Shown here piece after piece: positions 36,774-45,374 of a stretch of DNA of 64,000 nt. Location: NCBI RefSeq assembly GCF_014635025.1, contig NZ_BMCE01000004.1:1-64000 (forward strand). The letters are read 5' to 3'. The stretch comes from Fictibacillus barbaricus (GTDB lineage Bacteria > Bacillota > Bacilli > Bacillales > Fictibacillaceae). The stretch's first letter is position 1; each line of letters begins with the position of its first letter. The translations under genes were made by a program, and so were the position numbers. The notes below the pieces were generated by a model. The model saw nothing but the letters and a program-made list of their open reading frames with translations, made no database searches and had not been told where the DNA came from.

Positions 36774-37958
36774 TTAAAAAATATCTGTATAATCGATATC
36801 TGGTTTATTCTCAACTTTAACAATTTCTATCTTGGGTTTAAGCCCAAAGGGATCATCATCGGATGAAACATTTGCATTCGTATGAATTTTAGTCATACGG
36901 ATATCCACATTCTTTTGAAAATTAAACAAGCAAAGATTCAAAGCTTCAGGATCTTTAACACTTGAGTAAACTATCCCGTTAAAGCCATGGTAAGCTAAAC
37001 ATTGGGATAAGAAATTCGGAAAAATATATTCATAGGAAGAGGAATAACCATTATTGTCTTTAACCGTACCAGCAAATATATCGATATCAGTTTTTGTTGA
37101 GTTGAACACTTTAAGCTCACTTGTTATTTCAAATTCAGCAATGTCCACTATATCTAAATTTGAAGGCGAAATTTCTAATAAAACAGCATCTTGCTTATCA
37201 CCTAAGTATAAATTTGTAACCCCTGGGGGATTAAACCTACCTTGTTGTGGTATACCGATAGGAGGGTTCCATAACTCTTCTTCTATAAATGGGACAAGTC
37301 TCTGATATTTATTTCTAGTTCTTCCTCGGTAAAAAATTGTCCCTGCTTTAATTTTTTCAATCCCCGGAAAATCACTATTTCTTATTTTATCAAATATTGT
37401 TTTTCCAATAGGCTGAGATAAACCTAACATTGGATTTTCCTGAAGGAATTCTATAAATTCCTCGGTTTCCTCACCAGAGACATTAAAGGTTTCTATTATA
37501 AATTCAATATCCTCGTTAAACCAGTTTTTTATTTCACCCTCAGTAACGTAGGGATCATCATGATTTACTGGATTTCCACACCTGCATTTTAGATAAGAGT
37601 AAATTCTTGATAGCAGATGAGAAGGGATATTATAACTGTCTACTAAACTCCCAACCATATTTAAATCAAGGGGGTCTCCATTTCTTTGTTCATATGGAAT
37701 TATAGTCCAGTTACAACTTTGGCACTCATATATTTCAGCATTTATTTTTTGGGCTAAATATTTTAGTGATTCATCTAAAAAGTTCTCTTCATCAACAACT
37801 AGATATTCATCATCCATAAGAGGAGTTTTACAAATCGGACATTCTTCAAGTTCATCGTCGTATTCGGATACCACTTCAGCTCCAGGTACATAATCCTCGT
37901 CTAGTAATTTAAACGTACGAAATAAATCGGAATGACAGCAATTTTGGCAACCCACCAT
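36774..37958 (-). CDS. zinc-ribbon RES-domain protein (putative NAD-degrading toxin)
   Basis: A 394-residue protein with two parts. The first 130 residues carry cysteine pairs (C4/C7, C40/C43, C79/C82, C125/C127) as in zinc ribbons. The C-terminal part (about 195-350) is a RES domain with the name-giving residues in place: Arg211 in FYRGR, GRFN at 240-243, Glu262 in LLEIS, and Ser332/Ser333 in VYSS. RES toxins of Xre-RES systems degrade NAD+ and are held by an Xre antitoxin. No Xre gene is adjacent here, so the zinc ribbon or an unlinked factor may control it. The gene is bracketed by two candidate XerS sites. Its role, toxin or defence effector, is inference. Confidence 0.85.
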   Translation of the reverse strand: MVGCQNCCHSDLFRTFKLLDEDYVPGAEVVSEYDDELEECPICKTPLMDDEYLVVDEENFLDESLKYLAQKINAEIYECQSCNWTIIPYEQRNGDPLDLNMVGSLVDSYNIPSHLLSRIYSYLKCRCGNPVNHDDPYVTEGEIKNWFNEDIEFIIETFNVSGEETEEFIEFLQENPMLGLSQPIGKTIFDKIRNSDFPGIEKIKAGTIFYRGRTRNKYQRLVPFIEEELWNPPIGIPQQGRFNPPGVTNLYLGDKQDAVLLEISPSNLDIVDIAEFEITSELKVFNSTKTDIDIFAGTVKDNNGYSSSYEYIFPNFLSQCLAYHGFNGIVYSSVKDPEALNLCLFNFQKNVDIRMTKIHTNANVSSDDDPFGLKPKIEIVKVENKPDIDYTDIF

Positions 37959-38025
37959 AAAAAAACACCTCTATTCTAAAACTGTTTTCTATATTATACC
38001 AAAAATTCGTTTCCATGGTATATTT

Positions 38026-38049
38026 TTCGTAAAATTGATATTATACGAA
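38026..38049 (+). repeat. candidate XerS/dif-like site 2
   Basis: TTCGTAAAAT and ATTATACGAA are near-perfect inverted arms around TGAT. It lies 68 bases upstream of the RES gene and pairs with the site at 36742-36765 on the other side of that gene. Confidence 0.55.
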
Positions 38050-38061
38050 TAATTAATAATC

Positions 38062-38078
38062 ACTAGATACAATCTATT
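38062..38078 (-). promoter_or_regulatory. regulon inverted repeat before RES gene, weak copy
   Basis: On the minus strand AATAGATTGTATCTAGT matches the regulon palindrome with one arm change. No TTGATn or TAnnnT follows at the standard distances, so it may not be active. Confidence 0.35.
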
Positions 38079-38126
38079 CTTTCATTAATAAAGGCTAGTA
38101 ATAACATTTCTTATTTTTATTGCATA

Positions 38127-38156
38127 AAGAAACCGCTTATCATTTGATAAGCGGCT
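38127..38156 (-). terminator. terminator of protease at 38176
   Basis: GCCGCTTATC and GATAAGCGGT form a strong stem around AAAT on the minus strand, followed by TTCTTT. Confidence 0.85.
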
Positions 38157-38175
38157 GTATTAGTTATATCTCTTT

Positions 38176-41100
38176 CTACTTCCTTAGATTGATATATAGT
38201 TTTCCAGATGCAAGTCTTTTTGTCTGATTTCCATATTGATCCTTCATAAAAACTTCAATGACTGCTCCTTTAATATCTTTTAGTTTTGACGGAACTTTCC
38301 AATAGCCTACATAATGTCCATTTTTTTGTTCCCTTAACTGTAACTCGTAGGAACTTTGCGAAATTGAAATCTGAGATTGCTCAAAAAGTGGCAATCGGAT
38401 TATATACGAACCTTTCAGTCCGGGTTGGCTATCCAATTCAATTTTTACGGTGTGTCCTGTTTTTACATAGATATTTTTTGCAGGCTTGATATTCTTTATG
38501 GTAGGTGCCGAATATTTTGTAAAAATTGTTATTTGTTTTGTCTGCTGGTTTCCGGCTTTGTCTAAGGCTACCGCCTTTATCGTATTTTTTCCTGAATTTA
38601 AGGGAATACGGACAGAGTAGGTTCCGTTCCTCGCCACAACTACCGAATAACCATTTACTTTGACACTTTTTAAATATTTATCGGATACTTTCCCAGTTAT
38701 GATTACCGCCGTTTTATTCGTTTTCCATTCGTTAACAGGTGATTGAATGGTTAGAGACGGCTTAATTTTATCAAGTATGACTTTAACTGGAGAAGATGGT
38801 TTTGTTGTTCCTACAGGGGTTGAGGTTGCAGCAGTTAGGATATTTTCCCCTTCTCCTAATGTAACTTGGCTAGTAAACGATCCATCATTATTTGAAGGAA
38901 CAGATTTATTTTCTTTCCCGTTGTTATAAATTTTCACTGCTGTTCCTGGTTTGGTTCCTTTCCCTTTTACCGTAATTAATGGTTTGTTGGTAAAGAGACC
39001 ATTAGCTGGTGAAGTAATAGAAGGCGCAGTTTTAATCTCATAACTAACTTCAGCACGAATCATGTAGTTTGCGTCTTTATAATTTTTAGACCACCCGTAA
39101 ATATACTCCCAGTTACCTAGATTAGATGAACTTTCGTCACCACGCAATTTAGGTCCACTAACACTATCATTTGGTATAAAAGCTAAATAGAACTCTTTAG
39201 GAACAAAAATCGATTCGCCTGCAAGATTGACTAGTGTCCATTGATTATTCATTTGGGCTGTTGCATCAAACGGACCAGCAATCTTTTTACCTGGTTTTCC
39301 ATGAATTCCACTAGCATCATATACAGCGACCTGAAAATCATTATTGGAAGGGCTCTCTTTGTTGATCATAAAAAGACCACCAGTAAGCAATGCTTTCTCT
39401 TGTCCCTCTTTTAAAATCATTTTAGTGGCATACATCTTACTGTTAGGGTTATTAAGAGTTGATTCTGCCGTCCCATCATCATAACGAAGTTGTTCTGAAT
39501 AACCAATGAATGGTTTTAGCACAGCGTTTTGTAGGGTGGTTTGATCACCATCAATAATGATGTTAGCGGTTGTTTTATAATAGAAAGGCGCACTTATACG
39601 TAAAGTATAGGTTCCTTCGTAAGCTGTAAGGGCGAAGTAGCCATCCTTATTGGTTTTAACAGGGGCAACAGCTGCATCTTCAATAAGAGAAATCGTCGCA
39701 TTGGCAATTGGTTTTCCTGTTTGTTCGTTTGTCACACGCCCTTTAATTGTGCCTTTTGGTAGAGGCTGCATATCAAAATTCACAGTTGTGGTTTCATTTT
39801 TTACGACAGTCACTCTTTGTTTAGCTGCCTGAATACCATATCCTTCAGCAAGAAGAGTAAAATCCCCCGAGCGTTGATAAAGAGCATAACTGCCATCAGC
39901 CCCGTTTGTCTTTGTGGAACGTCCTGTTTCAAGTACCGTGACCTGACTATCAACACCTACAGGACTCCCATTTATATTTTGTGTGACGTGTCCCTGTATC
40001 CTTCCTACACCTTTATTTAAGGTTTGAACTGCCTCATAGATGTTGATCAACCCATTCCCATATCCATTATTGGGAGCATTCGGGAATTCTACATCAGTTA
40101 ATGGCACCGTAGAATGAATTAAGATTTCCTCTATGTCCTCTGGGCTCAATGAGGAATTAACTTGTCGAAGTAGGGCTACAGCACCAGCCACATGAGGGGC
40201 AGCCATTGAAGTACCGTTCCAACCACTTTCATATTTACTTCCTGGTACAGCGGAACGAATATTGACACCTGGGGCAGACACGTCTGGTTTGGTTTGATTA
40301 TAAGGAGAAGGTCCTCTAGAAGAGAAAGGAGCTAATCGATTAGACGATTCAATAGCACCAACAGCGAATGACTCAGGATAGTTTCCAGGATGCGAAATAC
40401 TACCAGGACCTAGTGTTCCACCATTCCCTGCTGCAAAAACAGGGAAGATATCCGCTGCTCTCCAGGCTTGTAACATGGGACGATACCATTCATCTAGACC
40501 AGTCCCCCCACTCCAAGAGTTGTTGACGACATCTGGCGCATTTTCTGGATGTGGATTACCTTGAGCATCTTTTGGGGCAAGAATCCATTCTCCACCTTCT
40601 AGCATATCTATACCTGTTCCAGAACCTCTTGAGTCGAATACTTTTACCCCTATCCATTTCGCTCCAGGGGCAACTCCTATTTTGTTATTTCCATTCGGCT
40701 CAGAGCCCACCATCGTGCCCGTTGTATGTGTACCATGGCCATTATCATCATAAGGGGATTTTTTTTCACCTACAGCATCAAACCAGTTGTACATGTTGTC
40801 TGGATGATCCGGGTCACCCAAACGGTATCCACGATACTTTTCCTTTAACGCTGGATGATCCCATTGCACACCTGTATCGATGCTGGCAACAACAACTCCA
40901 GTGCCGTCGATACCTTCTTTCCATACACGGGGTGCACCTATTTTTTCAAGACCCCATTCTGGAGTTGAAGTGATAGACTGATAGATCGTTTCCCTTCCTT
41001 CCGGTTTTATTTTATCGATTAGTTTGATGGTTTGGTTAGGGAAAATCTGATCTACTGCAGGATCTTTTAGCAGCTTCTCTGCTACCTCTTTTGTTCCAGT

Positions 41101-41523
41101 TACTGCGATGGCATTAACAATGTAAAACGACTGTACGGTCTTAACCCGTCCGGCCTTTTTCTCTTGAGAGAGTAGCTGTTTTAGGGGATATTGGGTTTCT
41201 TCTGCGGTTGTACGTAACGTAGAAACTAAGGTGGATCGTTTTAAGAGCTCAGCTTGAAACGCACTTTTTTTCTGACTTTTGGCTTTTAGAGCCGCTTTTG
41301 AAGCTACTTCAGAAACATTGACTTGTTGTTTAAGTTTTACAAGGAATGTAACATACGTTTCCTTCTCAAACTGTGCCATCAGTTCTTGATTGGTTTTATT
41401 GAATACTTGTCTTGTTGTAGAGGGGGTCTGTGAGAATCCAATTTGAGGTATAAAACTCGAAGCCATTAAAAATAACGCTAGCGTAAACAATAAGACTCTT
41501 AACTCGTTTTTTCGTTTTCTCAA
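38176..41523 (-). CDS. Bpr-like secreted subtilisin, paralogue 1
   Basis: An 1115-residue secreted protease of the bacillopeptidase F type. Order: signal peptide (1-31), inhibitor-like propeptide (about 55-168), S8 domain with Asp216, His263 and Ser439 and oxyanion Asn in AAGNGG, two carboxypeptidase-regulatory-like beta domains (about 510-590 and 590-670), a beta-sandwich (about 675-830), Ig-like repeats (about 840-1020) and a conserved C-terminal domain ending YINLRK. TTG start after GGAAGGAGTTCTTAACA. It has its own regulon promoter and terminator. Its 41992 and 45375 neighbours are close paralogues, so the three arose by tandem duplication. It degrades extracellular protein. Confidence 0.94.
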   Translation of the reverse strand: MRKRKNELRVLLFTLALFLMASSFIPQIGFSQTPSTTRQVFNKTNQELMAQFEKETYVTFLVKLKQQVNVSEVASKAALKAKSQKKSAFQAELLKRSTLVSTLRTTAEETQYPLKQLLSQEKKAGRVKTVQSFYIVNAIAVTGTKEVAEKLLKDPAVDQIFPNQTIKLIDKIKPEGRETIYQSITSTPEWGLEKIGAPRVWKEGIDGTGVVVASIDTGVQWDHPALKEKYRGYRLGDPDHPDNMYNWFDAVGEKKSPYDDNGHGTHTTGTMVGSEPNGNNKIGVAPGAKWIGVKVFDSRGSGTGIDMLEGGEWILAPKDAQGNPHPENAPDVVNNSWSGGTGLDEWYRPMLQAWRAADIFPVFAAGNGGTLGPGSISHPGNYPESFAVGAIESSNRLAPFSSRGPSPYNQTKPDVSAPGVNIRSAVPGSKYESGWNGTSMAAPHVAGAVALLRQVNSSLSPEDIEEILIHSTVPLTDVEFPNAPNNGYGNGLINIYEAVQTLNKGVGRIQGHVTQNINGSPVGVDSQVTVLETGRSTKTNGADGSYALYQRSGDFTLLAEGYGIQAAKQRVTVVKNETTTVNFDMQPLPKGTIKGRVTNEQTGKPIANATISLIEDAAVAPVKTNKDGYFALTAYEGTYTLRISAPFYYKTTANIIIDGDQTTLQNAVLKPFIGYSEQLRYDDGTAESTLNNPNSKMYATKMILKEGQEKALLTGGLFMINKESPSNNDFQVAVYDASGIHGKPGKKIAGPFDATAQMNNQWTLVNLAGESIFVPKEFYLAFIPNDSVSGPKLRGDESSSNLGNWEYIYGWSKNYKDANYMIRAEVSYEIKTAPSITSPANGLFTNKPLITVKGKGTKPGTAVKIYNNGKENKSVPSNNDGSFTSQVTLGEGENILTAATSTPVGTTKPSSPVKVILDKIKPSLTIQSPVNEWKTNKTAVIITGKVSDKYLKSVKVNGYSVVVARNGTYSVRIPLNSGKNTIKAVALDKAGNQQTKQITIFTKYSAPTIKNIKPAKNIYVKTGHTVKIELDSQPGLKGSYIIRLPLFEQSQISISQSSYELQLREQKNGHYVGYWKVPSKLKDIKGAVIEVFMKDQYGNQTKRLASGKLYINLRK

Positions 41524-41716
41524 TGTTAAGAACTCCTTCCAACGTATAAGTTAATAATGCACAGAGATAAAATAATCTCTCATGACCCTATTTCCCTTAT
41601 TACTCTTGATGAAAGTCCAGGTTAACTTTTAAAAACAAAGAAATTGGATCCAACAATGAAAAAGATGTTGTCCTCCTTTCTTTAATAAAAATTGATCTAA
41701 ATTGCATTACATTTTA
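41524..41716. other. 5' leader of protease paralogue 1
   Basis: The untranslated leader between the predicted -10 and the TTG start is about 190 bases, longer than needed. No riboswitch-like structure was recognised. Confidence 0.4.
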
Positions 41717-41783
41717 AGATTATGATTTTTCTGAATATTCATCAATATTATTATATCTATCAAAATAATAGATTACATCAATG
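41717..41783 (-). promoter_or_regulatory. regulon promoter of protease paralogue 1
   Basis: Minus-strand order: CATTGATGTAATCTATT (41783-41767, one arm partly degenerate), 21 bases containing GATAGAT, TTGATG (41745-41740), 17 bases, TAATCT (41722-41717). Confidence 0.85.
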
Positions 41784-41885
41784 TTATATAGAAAAATCAG
41801 ATTAAATGCTTGGCTAATAATCAAAAAAAGATACTTTCGAAGGAATGGAATCTAAAATCGTGAAGTTACGATAGAGGAATAATAC

Positions 41886-41927
41886 AAAAAATCCAATTCT
41901 TACATGAAGGGTAAGAATTGGATTTTA
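41886..41927 (-). terminator. terminator of protease paralogue 2
   Basis: AAAATCCAATTCTTAC and GTAAGAATTGGATTTT form a 16-base perfect stem around a 7-base loop, with T residues on both strands. Confidence 0.85.
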
Positions 41928-41991
41928 ATAATTACTTTCTAATTATCTAGGGGATCATTATGCTATTTTTACAGTAAAAAAATTGTTATCA

Positions 41992-44900
41992 TCATTTCCT
42001 TAGGTTGATATATAGTTTTCCAGTTGTTTGTTTTTTGGTGCTATTGCCGTACCTATCTTTCATAAATACTTCAATTACAGCCCCTCTTCTATCTTTAAGT
42101 TTAGATGGGACTACCCAGTATCCTACATAATGCCCTTCTTTCTGTTCCATCAATGGGACTTCGTCTATAACAGATATACTATTTGGCATACGGATGGAAA
42201 AATACCCCGTCAAGCCCTTTTGACTCTCTAATTCAACCTTTACGGTTTGGCCTGTTTTCACAAAGACATCCTTAGAAGGTTTAAGATTCTTGATCGTTGG
42301 CGAAGTGAATTTTGCAAAAAGCAATATTTGTTTGGACTGTTGGTTCCCTGCCTTGTCTACTGCAGTTGCTTGAATGACATTTTCACCATTTTTTAACGGA
42401 ATACGCACAGAGTAAGTTCCATCCTTGGAAATTAAAGCCGAAGTACCATTCACTTTTACTCTGTCTAGATATTTATCTGATACATTCCCTTTAATAGTAA
42501 CTATTTTTTGGTTCGTTCTTCCTCCGTTCACATGAGATTTAATAGTGAGCGTAGGCTTTACTTGATCGAGAATAACTTTAATCGGAGGAGAAGGTTTTGT
42601 AGATCCTCCCTTTGTGGTCGTTACAGCCGTTAAAACGTTTTCATTCTCTAATAAAATTACTGTGCCAGAAAAAGAACCATCCGCCTTTGTTGGGATTGAC
42701 GTTTTTTCTTTTCCCTTGTTATAGATCTTTATGTTTGTTCCTGAGAAACCCTTTCCTTTGACTGTTAAGCCATTTTGATTGGTAAAGTGACTAGTTTTAG
42801 GAAAAGTAATAGTAGGTGGATTTTCTATCGGATAACTTACTTCCGCACGAATCATGTATTGATTCTCTGCAGAATTTTTAGACCAAACACCATTTTTGGA
42901 AGACCAGCTTCGGCTTGAGAATGTGTTATCATCCTTACTCAGTCTAGGGTTGAGTGAACTATATTCATTATCAAGGTATACAAGATAAAAATCATGGTTG
43001 ACTATGATAGATTCGTTTGTAAGGTCAACATGTGTCCATCGGCCATTTGATAAGGCGTTGGCATTGATAGGTCCAGCAATTTTTTTACCTGGAGCTCCAT
43101 CCGGTCCATTTGCATCAAATACAGCCACTTGAAATTGACTAGGATAATAAGAGCCTCTTAATTGAGTTCCCATCATGAAAATGCCCCCAGTAAGTAAAGC
43201 TTTGTCTTTTCCATTTTTTAATGACATTCTTACAGCATAGCCGTCTCCAAAATCAGGTTTTGGAACAACGGATTCTGCTGAACCGTCATCATAATGAATT
43301 TCTTCTAGGTTTCCAATAAAAGGTTTAAGAACAATATTTTTTTCAGTTTCTTTGTTTCCTTTAATGGTGACCTCTGAAGATGAATAAAGTCTATAAGGTG
43401 CACTTACACGTAATGAATAGGTCCCTTCGTATCCTGAAATGGAAAAGTGGCCATTCTTATCGGTTTTAACTGGTGCGATCGCTGCATCTTCTATGAGAGA
43501 AATGGTTGCATTTTCGATAGGGTTATTAGATGGATCGGTTATACGTCCTTTTATTATTCCTTTCGGAAGGGGTTGTAAGTCAAAATTAATGGTTGTTATA
43601 CCGTCTTTAGTAACTATAACTCTTTCTTTAGCTGTCTTATAGCCATATTTCTCGGCTTGAACGGTATATTCATTGGGTTTTTGGAAAAGAGTATAGCTTC
43701 CATCCATGGTGGTAGTTGTCGAGCGTCCGCTCTCAAGTACTGTGATTTTGGCACTCATACCGGTGGGAGTTCCGTTTATCGTTTGGGTGATCTTTCCTTT
43801 TAGTTTTCCTGCTCCTTCAGTAAGGATTTGAACCGCTGCATAGGCGTTGATTAATCCATGGCCGTATCCGCTATTAGGAGACTTTGGAAACTCCGGATCA
43901 GTTAATGAGTTACTAGTAGAAAACAATAATGCCTCTAAGTCATCTACACTTAAAGAGGAATTAACTTGTTTAAGGAGAGCAACAGTTCCTGCGATATGAG
44001 GTGCAGCCATTGAAGTACCGCTAGATTCTTCGTACCCATTGCCGGGTACGGCTGAACGAACATTGACACCAGGTGCTGAGATATCAGGTTTGGTTTCACC
44101 GGAAGAATAAGGTGTTGGACCTCGGGATGAGAAGCGAGCTAAACGATCAGAATTGTCCGTTGCAGCCACGGCGAATGACTCCGGATAGAACGCTGGTGGG
44201 GGGATGTAACCAGGCCCGTGTGCACCATAATTCCCTGCCGCAAAAACAGGAAAGATATCAGCTGCTCTCCATGCTTGGACCATTTGGCGATACCATTGGT
44301 CTTGAAAACCTTCCTTCCCATATCCCCAAGAATTGTTTACGACATCAGGAGCTTTTTCTGGATGAGGATTCCCTTGGGAGTCCTTAGGTGATAAAATCCA
44401 TTCACCAGCTTCAAGTAAATTTACATCTGTGGTATAGCCAAAGGAATCCATTACTTTTACCGCTATCCATTTTGCTCTAGGAGCGACTCCAATTTGGTTT
44501 CCATCGGGTGCGGAACCTACCATAGTTCCCGTGGTAAGGGTACCATGTCCGTGATCATCGTAAGGTGCATCCTTTTTTCCAACGGTATCATACCAGTTAA
44601 ACATATTATCGGGCTGGTCAGGATTGTCAGGATTATACCCTCGATACTTATTCTTTAGGGAAGGATGATCCCACTGGACGCCAGTATCAATACTTGCAAC
44701 GACCGTCCCCGTTCCATCAATGCCCTGTTTCCATGCACGAGGAGCACCAATTTTTTCAATGTTCCATTCCGGAGAGGAAGTAGTAACCTGCTTTCCTATT
44801 ACATTATCTTTCAACTTCTCTTCCTTCCTTGCTTGATGGGTTTCGTTAAGCAGGATTTTTTCGACATCGGAGTAACTAGCAAGCTTATCCACCACTTCTT

Positions 44901-45348
44901 TGGTCCCTGTTACCGCGATTGCGTTTACAATATAGAATGACTGGACATATTTTACACGGCCTTCTTCTTTTTCCTTAGCGAGGAACTGTTTTAAGTCATG
45001 TTGAGTTTCTTGAGCTGTCGTTCGTAAAGTAGAGACGATCGTTGAGCGTTTAATAATTTCGGTTTGGAATGCACTTTTTCCCTGAATCTTTGATTTTTGA
45101 TCTATTTTTACAGCAATCTCTGGGGTGTTGACCTGTTGTTTAAGTTTGACTATAAATGTTACAAACTTCTCTTTTTCAAACTGATTTGTCAGTTTATGAT
45201 TTATTTTGTTTGATCCTTGTTGTTTAGTAATTGATTTTGAGAAAGAGAAAGTCTGAGAGAATCCAATTTTAGGGACTAAACCAGAAACTATTAAAATTAA
45301 ACAAATCGTGGAAAGAAAGACTCTTAATATATGTTTTTGTTTTCTCAC
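41992..45348 (-). CDS. Bpr-like secreted subtilisin, paralogue 2
   Basis: An 1118-residue paralogue of the 38176 protein with the same order: signal peptide (1-31), propeptide (about 60-172), S8 domain with Asp221, His268 and Ser446, two carboxypeptidase-regulatory-like domains, beta-sandwich, Ig-like repeats and the C-terminal YINLRK domain. The histidine motif reads HGTLTTG instead of HGTHTTG; the catalytic His is the first one, so activity is expected. GTG start after GAAAGGAG. Only 26 bases separate it from the upstream protease gene and there is no promoter between, so the two form an operon driven from 49027-49093. Confidence 0.94.
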   Translation of the reverse strand: MRKQKHILRVFLSTICLILIVSGLVPKIGFSQTFSFSKSITKQQGSNKINHKLTNQFEKEKFVTFIVKLKQQVNTPEIAVKIDQKSKIQGKSAFQTEIIKRSTIVSTLRTTAQETQHDLKQFLAKEKEEGRVKYVQSFYIVNAIAVTGTKEVVDKLASYSDVEKILLNETHQARKEEKLKDNVIGKQVTTSSPEWNIEKIGAPRAWKQGIDGTGTVVASIDTGVQWDHPSLKNKYRGYNPDNPDQPDNMFNWYDTVGKKDAPYDDHGHGTLTTGTMVGSAPDGNQIGVAPRAKWIAVKVMDSFGYTTDVNLLEAGEWILSPKDSQGNPHPEKAPDVVNNSWGYGKEGFQDQWYRQMVQAWRAADIFPVFAAGNYGAHGPGYIPPPAFYPESFAVAATDNSDRLARFSSRGPTPYSSGETKPDISAPGVNVRSAVPGNGYEESSGTSMAAPHIAGTVALLKQVNSSLSVDDLEALLFSTSNSLTDPEFPKSPNSGYGHGLINAYAAVQILTEGAGKLKGKITQTINGTPTGMSAKITVLESGRSTTTTMDGSYTLFQKPNEYTVQAEKYGYKTAKERVIVTKDGITTINFDLQPLPKGIIKGRITDPSNNPIENATISLIEDAAIAPVKTDKNGHFSISGYEGTYSLRVSAPYRLYSSSEVTIKGNKETEKNIVLKPFIGNLEEIHYDDGSAESVVPKPDFGDGYAVRMSLKNGKDKALLTGGIFMMGTQLRGSYYPSQFQVAVFDANGPDGAPGKKIAGPINANALSNGRWTHVDLTNESIIVNHDFYLVYLDNEYSSLNPRLSKDDNTFSSRSWSSKNGVWSKNSAENQYMIRAEVSYPIENPPTITFPKTSHFTNQNGLTVKGKGFSGTNIKIYNKGKEKTSIPTKADGSFSGTVILLENENVLTAVTTTKGGSTKPSPPIKVILDQVKPTLTIKSHVNGGRTNQKIVTIKGNVSDKYLDRVKVNGTSALISKDGTYSVRIPLKNGENVIQATAVDKAGNQQSKQILLFAKFTSPTIKNLKPSKDVFVKTGQTVKVELESQKGLTGYFSIRMPNSISVIDEVPLMEQKEGHYVGYWVVPSKLKDRRGAVIEVFMKDRYGNSTKKQTTGKLYINLRK

Positions 45349-45374
45349 GATATAGAACTCCTTTCGAAATAAAT

